This document shows positions 53,218 to 62,601 of a DNA stretch of 64,000 bases, one piece after another. The DNA lies in the NCBI RefSeq assembly GCF_027797465.1, contig NZ_CP115608.1:1472822-1536821 (forward strand), given 5' to 3'. The position numbers and the translations under genes were made by a program. Source of the stretch: Campylobacter sp. CN_NE2. GTDB lineage: Bacteria > Campylobacterota > Campylobacteria > Campylobacterales > Campylobacteraceae. Position 1 is the stretch's first letter, and each line of letters begins with the position of its first letter. The notes beneath the pieces were generated by a model. It did not search any database and had not been told where the DNA came from. It saw only the letters and a program-made list of their open reading frames with translations.

Positions 53218-54585
53218 ATGAGTATATTTTTTTATCAAGTTGCACTTGCGATATTTCCGTTAGTTTTAATATCGTCTTTTTTGCAAAGAACAAATTATAT
53301 CAAAGAGCTATTTATCCCTATTGTTTGTGGCGTGATCTTTGGTTTTGCCTGTTTTAGCGCATTTGCTGTTTCGGCAAATAACGACACGGCAAAAATATTT
53401 TTTGACATAATTTGCATTTTATTGTTGATAATTTTTCCGATTTTATTTAAATTTAAAAGCGTTTATCTGACTGCTGTGATAGTCTTTTTACTTGCTATGA
53501 CTTATGGTTATGACTATAAATTTATAAGTGCAAATTTTAAAATTTTTACTAGTTCGCTTTTAGATAGCCTAAGTTTATCAAATTTATTTATGGCTAGTTT
53601 TGCATTTTTGATTTTCATTTGCATATTTTTTCTTTTAAATTCGCTTTTAAAAAGGGTAAATAAAAAAGTCAAAATTTGCTTTTTTGTTTTAATTCTTTTT
53701 CTGTTGATTATCGATAGATTAGGCTTTTTTGGACTTTCGCTTATGCAAGAAGGTATTATTAAAACGACACCAAAACTGCTTTCTGTGATTGCAAAAATTA
53801 TATATTTTAATAGCTTTTTACCGATTATTTTTTCTTTGATTTTGATTATTTTAGGGGCATTTGGGCTTAAATTTGAAAAATGCAAAAATAAAGAAAATAT
53901 TATCGAATTTAGAGAATTTAAAGCCGGCAAATTTAAAGCATTTAGCGAATTTTTTTATGCTTTGCTTTGTGGTGGGGTTATCATTTTTATCTCGCTTTTT
54001 TATATTTTAGTTGCTTCAAAACCACCTAAAATAGATAATCCAACCATAATCGAACCTATAAATAATGAATTTAAATTTAACGCCGAAATTTTAAAAGATA
54101 ACAAACTTCATCGCTACGCCTATATCACAGATGACGGGCATAAAGTGCGATTTTTCTTAATCAATAAATTTAAAGATAAACTCGCTCCCGTTGCCGTTTT
54201 TGATGCTTGTAGCATTTGTGGCGATATGGGCTATGTAAAAAAAGGTGATGAGTTAATCTGCATTAGTTGTAATGTGCGAATTTTCTTGCCAAGTGTCGGC
54301 AAAGCAGGAGGCTGCAATCCTATTCCGCTCGAATATAAATTTGACGGAAAAGAGATAATAATCTCGCTTAAAGAGATTGAAAATGGAGCTAGTTTTTTTA
54401 GCGAAGTGGTCGAAAAAATAGTAACCGATCCCGTAAGTAGAGAAAAAATCAAAAATAACTCTAAATTTAGATATTTATATTACGGGCGAACTTATTTTTT
54501 TGAAGACGCAAAAAACCAAGCCGAATTTGAAGCAAACCCTGAAAAATTTGTTGATACAAACGGCGTTTTAAAGGAGCTAAAATAA
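53218..54585 (+). CDS. DUF2318 Fe-S membrane protein of the iron uptake operon
   Basis: 455 residues. Eight or so N-terminal membrane helices precede a DUF2318 domain with Cys motifs CSICGDMGY, ICISCNVRIF and KAGGCNPIP. The last 45 residues (TDPVSREKIKNN then YYGRTYFFEDAKNQAEFEAN) resemble a YHS metal-binding domain without its cysteines. Corresponds to Cj1660 in C. jejuni by position. Probably handles iron or electrons at the membrane for the FTR1-P19 system (inference). Confidence 0.85.
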   Translation: MSIFFYQVALAIFPLVLISSFLQRTNYIKELFIPIVCGVIFGFACFSAFAVSANNDTAKIFFDIICILLLIIFPILFKFKSVYLTAVIVFLLAMTYGYDYKFISANFKIFTSSLLDSLSLSNLFMASFAFLIFICIFFLLNSLLKRVNKKVKICFFVLILFLLIIDRLGFFGLSLMQEGIIKTTPKLLSVIAKIIYFNSFLPIIFSLILIILGAFGLKFEKCKNKENIIEFREFKAGKFKAFSEFFYALLCGGVIIFISLFYILVASKPPKIDNPTIIEPINNEFKFNAEILKDNKLHRYAYITDDGHKVRFFLINKFKDKLAPVAVFDACSICGDMGYVKKGDELICISCNVRIFLPSVGKAGGCNPIPLEYKFDGKEIIISLKEIENGASFFSEVVEKIVTDPVSREKIKNNSKFRYLYYGRTYFFEDAKNQAEFEANPEKFVDTNGVLKELK

Positions 54586-55829
54586 TGTTTTTTCGCATAA
54601 TAAAAGCTTCGATTTTAAATTCAAAAGATAATAAAATTTTAGCTTTTCTAACCATTTTGCTAAGTGTGAGTTTGATCGCTTGTATGCTAAATATCACGCT
54701 TAAAATCGGCGATGAAGTCGCAAAAGAGCTTCGAAGCTACGGCTCAAATATCGTGGTTTTGCCTAGTTCGCAAAATTTAAGTATCGAAATAGCCGGGAAA
54801 GAGTATTCGCCGCTTAAAAATGAAGATTATTTAAATGAAAAAGATTTGCATAAGATAAAAGAAATTTTTTGGCGAAATAACATTGTCGCTTTTGCGCCGT
54901 TTTTATCTACTAAATTTAATGAATTTGAGATTGTTGGAACTTATTTTGATAAGGTTATTCCTATCGAAGGCGAGAGCGATTTTAAAAGCGGAGTTGCTAC
55001 GCTTTATCCGTTTTGGGTCGTTGATGGTAGATTTCCAAAAGATGATAGTTTAGATGAAGTTTTAGTCGGCGAAAGGCTAAATTTAAAGCTTGACGAAAAG
55101 CTAAATTTGGGCGAATTTGAAGTAAAAGTCGTAGGAATTTTAAAAAACGGCGATGAAATGTCGGATAAAATCATAACGAGCCTAAATTTGGTGCAAAAAA
55201 TCACAGATAAAGCAGGTCTCATCGCCAAAGCAGAAGTCAGCGCAATGACGATCCCAGAAGATGATTTATCCGTAAAAGCAAGGCGAGATTTTGAGAGCTT
55301 AGATGCGGTGGCGTATGATAAATGGTATTGTTCGGCTTATGTTAGTTCGATTGCGTATCAAATAACCGAAGATTTTCCAAACGCCACGGCAAAGGCACTT
55401 TTAAGTGTAAGCGAAACTCAAAGCGGAATAACTAAAAAAATCCAAAATTTAATGGCAGTCGTTAGCATTTTATCGCTTTTTATCTCTGCGATTTGTATTA
55501 CGAGTTTGCTAACTAGCGAAATTCACAGGCGAAAAAAAGAGATTGGGCTTTTAAAAGCTTTGGGGGCTGGAAATTTTATGATTTATACGCAGTTTGCGAC
55601 TGAAACTTTCATCGTATGTGTGATAGCTTCGATTTGCGGGGCGATTTTGGGCTATATTTTAAGCTTTATTATCGGTTATCAAATTTTTGGCTCACCAATT
55701 GGCATTAGTTTTATGGTTTTGCCTTTGAGCGTGATTTTTGGGCTACTAATTTGCATTTTTGGTTCGATTTTGCCGCTAAAAAGCGTTATAAAATTACTTC
55801 CTGCTGAGGTGCTATATGGTAGGAAATAG
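54585..55829 (+). CDS. FtsX/MacB-type ABC permease, first copy
   Basis: 414 residues. An N-terminal helix, a large periplasmic domain (about residues 40-275), then three helices with the FtsX-family segment EIHRRKKEIGLLKALGAGNF. Overlaps the previous stop by 1 base and the next permease gene by 14 bases. Corresponds to Cj1661 by position. Forms a transporter with the next permease and the ATPase encoded at 56945. Confidence 0.9.
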   Translation: MFFRIIKASILNSKDNKILAFLTILLSVSLIACMLNITLKIGDEVAKELRSYGSNIVVLPSSQNLSIEIAGKEYSPLKNEDYLNEKDLHKIKEIFWRNNIVAFAPFLSTKFNEFEIVGTYFDKVIPIEGESDFKSGVATLYPFWVVDGRFPKDDSLDEVLVGERLNLKLDEKLNLGEFEVKVVGILKNGDEMSDKIITSLNLVQKITDKAGLIAKAEVSAMTIPEDDLSVKARRDFESLDAVAYDKWYCSAYVSSIAYQITEDFPNATAKALLSVSETQSGITKKIQNLMAVVSILSLFISAICITSLLTSEIHRRKKEIGLLKALGAGNFMIYTQFATETFIVCVIASICGAILGYILSFIIGYQIFGSPIGISFMVLPLSVIFGLLICIFGSILPLKSVIKLLPAEVLYGRK

Positions 55830-56943
55830 CGCATTTTTTAAAAATCTAATATTTAAAAGCATTTTAGGAAGTGGTTTAAGGGGATTTGTTATTTTTCTAG
55901 CCATTATGCTTGGAAGTGCCGTAACAGCGGCATTTGTAAATATCTATGCCGATATTGAAAAAAAAGTCGGTAGCGAACTAAACTCTTATGGAGCAAATTT
56001 GATTATAAGCCCAAAAGATTTTGAAAATTCGCATATAAATGAGCAAATTTTGGATACCAAATTTGAAAAAATACCAAATTTAAAAGCATATAACAAATAT
56101 CTTTTTGCAAGTGCGAATTTAGGCGTTAGTAGCGGCGTCGTAATGGGAGTAAATTTTTCAAATTTAAGGTTAGTTATGCCGTTTTTGGATTTAAAATCGG
56201 GCGAATTTATAAATATCGATTTTGACGATAAAAATGCTTTAATCGGGCAGGATTTGGCTAAACTTTTAGGCGTAAAAGTTGGCGAGAGTATCGAAATCAC
56301 GCCAAAAGGAAAAATGCCTACAAAAGTGAAAATCAAAGGCATAGTTTATGACGGCGGCAAGGAAGACGGACTTTTAATCATCTCGCTTGAATTAGCTCAG
56401 CGTATTTTTGATATGCCAAATTCGCTAAATTACGCCCAAGCCATTGTTGCTGGAAATTACGATGAAATCAAGCAAATTTCGCAAAATTTAAGCGATGAAA
56501 ACGCCGTTTTTGAGCCGATTAGCAAAATTTCAAAAGCACAAGGGGTGATTTTGGATAAAATCAAACTTTTAATGCTTTTAATCGGTCTAGTGATTTTATT
56601 TATAACTTCCATTTGTATAAATACGAGCCTTAGCGCGATTTTATTTGCTAGGATTAAAGAATTTGCATTGCTTCGAGCGATTGGAGCAAGTAGGGATAAT
56701 TTATTAAAAATGATTTTGGCTGAAATTTTAACGATTTGCGTGATAGGCTCAGTTTTGGGGGCGTTGCTTGGATATTTTTTAGCAAATTTGCTAGGCTTTT
56801 TGATTTTTTCAAGCGGAGTTGATTTTAGGTTTGTAGGACTACTTAGCGCTGTGATTTTAAGCCTTATTTTTGCGTTTGGTGCTAGTTATTATCCGATAAA
56901 ACGGGCTTTAAATCCAAATTTAGCAAATTTATTAAAGGAATAA
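55816..56943 (+). CDS. FtsX/MacB-type ABC permease, second copy
   Basis: 375 residues with the same layout as its neighbour; the FtsX segment reads ARIKEFALLRAIGASRDN. The two permeases are paralogues likely to pair as a heterodimer. The ATG at 55816 lies inside the end of the first permease gene. Corresponds to Cj1662 by position. Confidence 0.9.
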   Translation: MVGNSAFFKNLIFKSILGSGLRGFVIFLAIMLGSAVTAAFVNIYADIEKKVGSELNSYGANLIISPKDFENSHINEQILDTKFEKIPNLKAYNKYLFASANLGVSSGVVMGVNFSNLRLVMPFLDLKSGEFINIDFDDKNALIGQDLAKLLGVKVGESIEITPKGKMPTKVKIKGIVYDGGKEDGLLIISLELAQRIFDMPNSLNYAQAIVAGNYDEIKQISQNLSDENAVFEPISKISKAQGVILDKIKLLMLLIGLVILFITSICINTSLSAILFARIKEFALLRAIGASRDNLLKMILAEILTICVIGSVLGALLGYFLANLLGFLIFSSGVDFRFVGLLSAVILSLIFAFGASYYPIKRALNPNLANLLKE

Positions 56944-56944
56944 T

Positions 56945-57616
56945 ATGGAAATTTTAAAACTTGATAGCGTGTGTAAATATTTTGGCGAAGTAAAAGCACT
57001 TGATGATATTTCTTTTAGCGTAAATAAGGGCGAGTGGGTCAGCATAATGGGACCAAGCGGAAGCGGAAAAAGCACTTTGGTAAATATTTTAAGCCTTATG
57101 GATACTCTCACAAATGGCTCATATTTTTTAGGCGGAAGCGACGCAAGTCATCTAAACGAAGAGCAAATTTTAGAGTTTCGCCGTAAAAAAATAGGGCTAG
57201 TTTTCCAGCAATTTCACCTTGTGCCGTATCTAAATGCCGTTGAAAATGTAATGTTAAATCAATATTACCACTCTTGTGTGGATTTGCAAAGTGCCAAAAA
57301 AGCCTTAGAAAAAGTGGGTTTGGCCCATAGAATTTCTCACAGACCAAGCGAACTAAGTGGTGGCGAACAGCAAAGAGTTTGCATAGCAAGGGCTTTGATA
57401 AACGAGCCTGAAATCATCATCGCCGACGAACCAACAGGAAATTTAGACGAAGCAAACGAAGAGATTGTGCTAAATTTATTTAATGAGTTAAGAAGCGAAG
57501 GCAAAACGCTACTTTTAGTAACGCACAACGAAAAGCTTGGCTTAAATGCCGATAAAATCGTGCGTTTGAAACACGGAAAATTAGATAAAATAGAAATTAA
57601 AAAAGGAAAAATATGA
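56945..57616 (+). CDS. ABC transporter ATPase of the LolD/MacB type
   Basis: 223 residues. Walker A GPSGSGKSTLVN near residue 36, signature LSGGEQQRVCIARAL, Walker B IIIADEPTGNLDEAN and the H-loop VTHNE. It powers the two FtsX-type permeases encoded directly upstream. Corresponds to Cj1663 by position. The last 4 bases overlap the thioredoxin gene. Confidence 0.95.
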   Translation: MEILKLDSVCKYFGEVKALDDISFSVNKGEWVSIMGPSGSGKSTLVNILSLMDTLTNGSYFLGGSDASHLNEEQILEFRRKKIGLVFQQFHLVPYLNAVENVMLNQYYHSCVDLQSAKKALEKVGLAHRISHRPSELSGGEQQRVCIARALINEPEIIIADEPTGNLDEANEEIVLNLFNELRSEGKTLLLVTHNEKLGLNADKIVRLKHGKLDKIEIKKGKI

Positions 57617-58104
57617 AAAAATTTATTTTGATTTTGGTTGCATTTTTTGTGCTAGGTTGCGGGGGAAACGAACGCCACCACATGACGCTAAATGACGAAG
57701 ATGGCTTTAAAACGACATTTGATAGCTCAAAAAAAGAGTTAAAAATCATAGGGCATGATAAGCCTTTTGTTTTATACTTTTTTTCTAGCGATTGTGGTGC
57801 GTGTGCCGAGCAAGCGCCGATTTTAGAAAATTTAGCAAAAGAATTTGGTGAAAATGTGCGAATTATCGGCGTTTTGGGCGATTCGCATGGGCTGGATAAA
57901 GATATAAAAACGCTAAAAGAAAAAAATATTTCATTTCCGACAGCCACAAGCAAAAAATCTGCAATGTATCTAGCAAATATGGTCGGTGGCGTAATGGGAA
58001 CGCCTATGAGCGTGATATTTGATAAAAATGGAAAAATCGTAAAGCAGCTGCTTGGGCTTTATCCGAAATCTGCATTTGAAAATGAGTTAAAGTTATTGTT
58101 GTAA
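57613..58104 (+). CDS. TlpA-like thioredoxin lipoprotein
   Basis: 163 residues. Signal peptide with lipobox VLGC (lipidated C16), then a thioredoxin fold with active site C-G-A-C in FFSSDCGACAEQAP and the cis-Pro region GVMGTPMSVIFDKNGK. Acts in the periplasm, perhaps reducing cysteines of the DUF2318 protein. Corresponds to Cj1664; the second thioredoxin present there in C. jejuni (Cj1665, as I recall) is absent here. Confidence 0.9.
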   Translation: MKKFILILVAFFVLGCGGNERHHMTLNDEDGFKTTFDSSKKELKIIGHDKPFVLYFFSSDCGACAEQAPILENLAKEFGENVRIIGVLGDSHGLDKDIKTLKEKNISFPTATSKKSAMYLANMVGGVMGTPMSVIFDKNGKIVKQLLGLYPKSAFENELKLLL

Positions 58105-58114
58105 ATTTAATTTT

Positions 58115-58154
58115 TCGTCATTCTGAGCCTTGCAGAGCAAGGCGAAGAATCTCA
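58115..58154. repeat. Small hairpin element TCATTCTGAG...GAAGAATCTC
   Basis: CGTCATTCTGAG, then CCTTGC-AGA-GCAAGG (58128-58142), then CGAAGAATCTC. The nested pairing of ATTCT with AGAAT makes a compact hairpin. Such TCATTCTGAG elements are scattered through many bacterial genomes. It follows the thioredoxin stop by 10 bases and may end the iron operon, although no T-run follows. Confidence 0.6.
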
Positions 58155-58195
58155 TTAAGAATTTTGGCTCGTAGCCTAAAATTCACAAATTCAGA

Positions 58196-58714
58196 CTATT
58201 TTTTAAATTCTATTTTGATTTTTCGTAAAAATTCTATCAGCTCGGCAGAGCAGTTTTGTTTTATAATAGTAAAGGCTAAAATATTTCCGACAAATAGATA
58301 AAAATTTGTCTTTGTTTCTACAATTTTATATAAATCTTCGTATTTTATCTGGGAGAAATCGGCGCTTACATTTTGGTTAAAATCGTTTGTCTTTTGGGTA
58401 AAATAATCTTCAAAAAATTCAAAAAATGAGTGCTGATTTGCCGAGAGTTTATTTGAATAAAATGTCTTTTTGACAAAATAAACATTGGCGTAATAATAAA
58501 GTCCGCCAAGCCAAATCAAAGCTCCTAAATTTATAAAAAGCGTGTTGCTTATAAAGCCGTCTTCGAAAATCCAGTAAAAATCCCAAAATAGCGAATATAA
58601 AATCCAAATTCCGAATATTATAAAAATTATTCTAGTTAGCCATTTGCCTTTAATGGAGTTATTAAATTTTTTGTATTCATCAAAAGTAAAAATCGTATCG
58701 GTTTTATAAGGCAT
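58196..58714 (-). CDS. YcxB-like membrane protein
   Basis: 172 residues. Two membrane helices (about 27-50 and 58-80) precede a cytoplasmic C-terminal domain with IKYEDLYKIVETKTNFYLFV and LAFTIIKQNCSAELIEFLRK, the pattern of the YcxB-like family. Function of the family is not known. Stands alone between two repeat elements. Confidence 0.65.
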   Translation of the reverse strand: MPYKTDTIFTFDEYKKFNNSIKGKWLTRIIFIIFGIWILYSLFWDFYWIFEDGFISNTLFINLGALIWLGGLYYYANVYFVKKTFYSNKLSANQHSFFEFFEDYFTQKTNDFNQNVSADFSQIKYEDLYKIVETKTNFYLFVGNILAFTIIKQNCSAELIEFLRKIKIEFKK

Positions 58715-58875
58715 TTTGTGTCCCTTGATTTGTAAATTTGCAAATTTGATTATAAGAAATTTTGGCTTAAATTTGTAAATTTTAATTTTGCCAAATTTTT
58801 TGAATTTGCAAATTTGGGCTTTAATTCGTTCAAGTTCGGGGAATTAAAGGCTTGTTTCAACTTAAATTTGGTAAC

Positions 58876-58978
58876 CAAATGCCGACGATTTCGTGCGTTT
58901 TCGAGTGTGAGCGACTGAAACGCACTTGCTGTGCGTTGCAAGGAAGCGAACGCGACGAATCACGCAAAAGCTAGGCTC
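58876..58978 (-). repeat. Dispersed palindromic element, copy B
   Basis: 103 bases bounded by CAAATGCCGACGATTT and AGCTAGGCTC, the same ends as 43711-43795 in reverse orientation. The interior has AACGCAC-TTGCT-GTGCGTT and a wider pairing GTGCGTTT / AAACGCAC. It fills most of the 278-base gap between the YcxB-like gene and mnmG. Confidence 0.7.
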
Positions 58979-58992
58979 ATTTAATTTGAAAT

Positions 58993-60861
58993 TTAACTAT
59001 ACTTTTGTTTAATGTAAATATGCAAAATATCAATCGCCGCAGGTGTTATGCCACTGATTTCACTCGCCGCAAACAGCGTCGGAGGAGCAAATTTTTTAAG
59101 CTTTTCAACCACTTCATTGCTAAGTCCAGAAATCTTGCTAAAATCAAGCTCAGCAGGGATTTTCACGCCTAGCATACCTTTCATTTTTTCCACTTCTGCC
59201 TTTTGCATTTGGATATAAAAATAATACTTGCACTGCGTTGAAATCTCTTCTAAAACGCCGTCTGAAAATTCGCCAAACATCGGATTTAAGGCTTTTAGCT
59301 TCTCTTTCGTAAAGCTTTTTCGTGCTACGATTTTTTGAAGCGTTGAATTTTGCGAAATCGGCTCTTCGCCCAAATTTGATAGCATTTGTAAAGTCTCTTT
59401 GCACGGCGTTACCGTCGTTTCTAAAAGAAAATCCATACCTTTTTGTATGTAGTTTTTAAATTTGCAAATTCGCTCATAGGTCGCTTCGTCAAGCAGCCCC
59501 ACATTTCGCCCGTATTCGCCAAGCCTTAAAACGGAGTTATCTTCACGCAAAAGTAGTCTAAACTCGGCCCTACTTGTAAAAACACGATATGGCTCTTTTG
59601 TCCCTTTTGTAACAAGATCATCTATCAAAACGCCGATATATGCTTCGTCTCTGCGTAAAATCAAAGGCTCTTTGCCTTGCAAATTTAGCGCAGCATTTAT
59701 CCCAGCCATTAGCCCTTGTGCGGCGGCTTCTTCGTAGCCTGTGGTGCCGTTGATTTGCCCTGCTAGATACAGACCTGCGACCTTTTTTGTCTGCAAATCG
59801 TGTTTAAGCTCTGTTGGATCGACAAAATCATACTCCACAGCGTATCCGGGACGAACGATTTTAGCATTTTCTAAGCCTTTTATGGAGCGAATCATTTTAA
59901 CCTGCGTATCATACGGCAAACTCGTAGAAAGCCCGTTTAGATAGTATTCACTAGCTGCGTCCGTTTGTGGCTCGATAAAAATGTGGTGGCGTTCTCTCTC
60001 AGGAAATTCGTAAATTTTGGTTTCGATACTAGGGCAGTATCTTGGACCCGTGCTCCTAATCTGCCCCGTAAAAAGCGGTGCGCGATGAAAATCTGAGCGA
60101 ATAATCTCGTGCGTTTGCTCGTTTGTGTAGCCGATATAGCAAGGAAGCTGATTTGGGGCAAAATCTTTCGTGCGAAAGCTAAATGGCTTAGGCATTTCGT
60201 CCCCGCCTTGTGCTTCAAGGACGCTAAAATCAATGCTTTTTGCATCGATTCTTGGGCAAGTTCCCGTTTTTAGCCTACCTAAATTTAGCCCAAAATTCGC
60301 TAATGATTTGCTAAGTTCGGTGCTACTTAGTTCGCCGACCCTGCCCGCATTTAGCTGAGCCGTGCCTGTGTGGATGATGCCATTTAAAAAAGTGCCTGTT
60401 GTGATGATGACTTTTTTTGCGCTGTAAATATTATCAAGGTGCGTTTTAACGCCTGTAACTTGGGGTTTGTCGCCCTTAAATTCGCTTAAAATTTCGGTTG
60501 CGATTTCTTGTGTGATGTCTAAATTTGGCGTATTTAAAAGCAAATTTCGCATATAAATGCGGTATTTATCCATATCGATTTGAGCTCTGCTACCACGCAC
60601 GGCAGGACCTTTGCTCTCATTTAGTATGCGAAACTGAATGCCGCACTCATCTGTGGTGCGACCCATTTGACCGCCTAAGGCGTCGAGTTCTTTTACCAAA
60701 TGCCCTTTGGCAAGACCGCCGATTGCAGGGTTGCAACTTGCTGCGCCGATTTGCTCAGCCAAAATCGTGATTAAAAGTGTTTTTGCTCCCATTTTTGCAG
60801 CAGCAAGACTAGCTTCGATCCCTGCGTGTCCGCCACCGATAACGATAATATCATAGTTCAT
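58993..60861 (-). CDS. mnmG: tRNA uridine-5-carboxymethylaminomethyl modification enzyme MnmG (GidA)
   Basis: 622 residues from the ATG at 60861, which is preceded by AAGGGAA and gives the canonical start [17 protein letters not shown]. An in-frame start at 60900 adds 13 residues unlike the family. FAD-binding GGGHAG, then [33 protein letters not shown] and [17 protein letters not shown]. With MnmE it modifies the wobble uridine of several tRNAs, including the Arg(UCU) type encoded here. Confidence 0.97.
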   Translation of the reverse strand: MNYDIIVIGGGHAGIEASLAAAKMGAKTLLITILAEQIGAASCNPAIGGLAKGHLVKELDALGGQMGRTTDECGIQFRILNESKGPAVRGSRAQIDMDKYRIYMRNLLLNTPNLDITQEIATEILSEFKGDKPQVTGVKTHLDNIYSAKKVIITTGTFLNGIIHTGTAQLNAGRVGELSSTELSKSLANFGLNLGRLKTGTCPRIDAKSIDFSVLEAQGGDEMPKPFSFRTKDFAPNQLPCYIGYTNEQTHEIIRSDFHRAPLFTGQIRSTGPRYCPSIETKIYEFPERERHHIFIEPQTDAASEYYLNGLSTSLPYDTQVKMIRSIKGLENAKIVRPGYAVEYDFVDPTELKHDLQTKKVAGLYLAGQINGTTGYEEAAAQGLMAGINAALNLQGKEPLILRRDEAYIGVLIDDLVTKGTKEPYRVFTSRAEFRLLLREDNSVLRLGEYGRNVGLLDEATYERICKFKNYIQKGMDFLLETTVTPCKETLQMLSNLGEEPISQNSTLQKIVARKSFTKEKLKALNPMFGEFSDGVLEEISTQCKYYFYIQMQKAEVEKMKGMLGVKIPAELDFSKISGLSNEVVEKLKKFAPPTLFAASEISGITPAAIDILHIYIKQKYS

Positions 60862-60988
60862 TAGATTTTCCCTTAAATTTTTGAAAAGAGATTTTAGCAA
60901 AAATTAAATTTTAAAAATATAAATCGAAAAATTCGCAAATTTAAAAAACGAAAGTTTTTTAAATTTGCCACTTTGTGCGTGCAGGGGT

Positions 60989-61050
60989 TGGGGGTTGTTA
61001 AGTGGGAAGGGGGCGCTTCGAAAGTCAGCCCCCTTCCCACTTAAAAAAGC
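60989..61050 (+). repeat. GC-rich stem-loop element, copy 1
   Basis: GGGTTG followed by a perfect 17-bp stem TTAAGTGGGAAGGGGGC (60998-61014) / GCCCCCTTCCCACTTAA (61028-61044), a 13-base loop, then AAAAGC. Copy 2 (63941-64000, reverse orientation) has the same ends, loop length and stem length, with two base-pair changes that are compensated on both arms. G-rich GGGGTTGGGGG lies just before it. Confidence 0.88.
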
Positions 61051-61122
61051 ATTAAAAAATTTAATTAATTCGAAAATTTGCACTTTAATTCGTAAAATAT
61101 GGGGAATTTTTAGCAAATTTTA

Positions 61123-61128
61123 TATAAA
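61123..61128 (+). promoter_or_regulatory. Possible ribE -10 element
   Basis: TATAAA within AATTTTATATAAAATTC, 28 bases before the ribE ATG. No FMN riboswitch-like sequence is seen in the leader, which is too short for one. Confidence 0.4.
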
Positions 61129-61155
61129 ATTCAGCAAAAAATTAAAAGGAAGTTT

Positions 61156-61779
61156 ATGTTTAACGGACTAATTAGGGAAATCGCCGAAGTCGTTAGTTTT
61201 AGCGGGAATTCGCTTCGAATTCGGGCAAAATTTAAGCCTGAGCATATCGGCGATAGTATCGCTATAAACGGCGCGTGTCTTAGCGTAACGCAAATTTTAG
61301 CTGACGGCTTTGTCGTGGAGATTTCGAGCGAAACGGCAGGGCTGATAGCCACGCAAAATTTCAGAGACAGAGTGCATATCGAACCTGCTATGCGTTTGGG
61401 AGAGCGCATTGACGGGCATTTGGTGCAAGGACACGTCGACGGCGTGGGCGAAATCACAAAAATCACAAAGCTAAAAAGCGGATATGATTTTTTTATAAAT
61501 TTGCCAAAAAATTTAATGCCGTTTGTCGCAAACAAAGGCTCCGTGGCGATTGACGGCGTTAGCCTTACCATAAACGAAGTCTTGCCTAACGCAATTCGCC
61601 TAACAATAATCCCGCAAACTATGAAAGATACGCTATTTGGCGAGTTTCAAGCAGGGCGAAAAGTAAATGTCGAAACCGATCTGCTCGCAAGATACGCAGC
61701 GCGAATTTTGGGCTTTGTGGGCGAGAAAAAAGAGAGTTTGTCGTGGGATCAGGTGAATTTGATTTCAAGCCTTTACTAA
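61156..61779 (+). CDS. ribE: Riboflavin synthase alpha chain
   Basis: 207 residues with two lumazine-binding repeats. Start MFNGLIREIAEVVSF; conserved GDSIAINGACLSVT in the first repeat, DGHLVQGHVDGVGEI linking them, and GSVAIDGVSLTINEV in the second. Converts two lumazine molecules to riboflavin. RBS AAAGGAAG. Overlaps the next gene by 37 bases. Confidence 0.96.
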   Translation: MFNGLIREIAEVVSFSGNSLRIRAKFKPEHIGDSIAINGACLSVTQILADGFVVEISSETAGLIATQNFRDRVHIEPAMRLGERIDGHLVQGHVDGVGEITKITKLKSGYDFFINLPKNLMPFVANKGSVAIDGVSLTINEVLPNAIRLTIIPQTMKDTLFGEFQAGRKVNVETDLLARYAARILGFVGEKKESLSWDQVNLISSLY

Positions 61780-62582
61780 ATGCCTTTAAATTCGGCTTTA
61801 CCGATAAATTTGGTTTAGCTGACGCAATTTTTAAGGATACTGCGCCGAAAAATTTGAACGGCGAAAATTTGGGTAAATTTGGCAAATTTAACCTTGCTTT
61901 TCATGTTGGCGATGATTTTAAAAGCGTTTTGCAAAATCGCCTGAAAATGGCAAATTTGCTGGGTTTAGAGTTGCAAAATTTAATCTTTATGAACCAAATT
62001 CATAGCGATAAAATTTGCGTTGTAGATGAAAAATTTATGGCTGAATTTGGGGCGAAATTTGATAAATTCTTTGAATTTGGCGAATTTAAAAGTGAAAATT
62101 TGCAAAGCGAATTTGTGAAAATTTTCCCTGAGTGCGACGCAATGATAACGAATTTAAAAGGTGTGGGGCTGTGTGTCATGGTGGCGGATTGTTCGCCTGT
62201 TTTGTTGCTCGATGAAAAAAGCGGCGCAGTGGGCGTGGCTCATGCCGGTAGGGCTGGGGTTACGCAAAAAATCGTAACCAAAACAGCTTTGAAAATGAGT
62301 GAAATTTACGGCACGAAAATTTGCGATTTAAGCGTGATTGTGGGGGCAAATATAAGGGGCAGTTGCTACGAAGTAAGCGATTTGGACCTTGGCGAATTTA
62401 ACGCCTTTAAGCGTGGCGATAAATTTGATATGAATTTGGCTTTAAAGTCTGAATTTAGCGAACTTGGCATAAAGAAATTCAAATTTAGCAAATTTTGCAC
62501 TCATTGCGAAAATTCGCTTTACTCATATCGCCGAGAGAAGCAAACAGGGCGTTTTTGCGGGTTTGTGGTGAAAAATGATTAA
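61743..62582 (+). CDS. pgeF: PgeF/YfiH-type laccase-domain protein
   Basis: 279 residues from a GTG at 61743; no better start exists before the conserved part, so the N-terminus overlaps ribE by 37 bases. Zinc/active-site motifs: MNQIHSDKICVVDE (His), ECDAMITN, VMVADCSPVLLLDE (Cys), VGVAHAGRAGVTQKI (His) and GSCYEVS. The family (polyphenol oxidase or purine nucleoside phosphorylase/adenosine deaminase activities) has a peptidoglycan-precursor proofreading role in E. coli. Co-transcribed with ribE. Confidence 0.88.
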   Translation: MGSGEFDFKPLLNAFKFGFTDKFGLADAIFKDTAPKNLNGENLGKFGKFNLAFHVGDDFKSVLQNRLKMANLLGLELQNLIFMNQIHSDKICVVDEKFMAEFGAKFDKFFEFGEFKSENLQSEFVKIFPECDAMITNLKGVGLCVMVADCSPVLLLDEKSGAVGVAHAGRAGVTQKIVTKTALKMSEIYGTKICDLSVIVGANIRGSCYEVSDLDLGEFNAFKRGDKFDMNLALKSEFSELGIKKFKFSKFCTHCENSLYSYRREKQTGRFCGFVVKND

Positions 62583-62601
62583 ATTTTAGAAAGGATATTT
62601 T

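Noticed and set aside
61061..61155. FMN riboswitch upstream of ribE
   Set aside because: The stretch between the stem-loop element and ribE is about 110 bases and lacks the conserved RFN-element pairing blocks.
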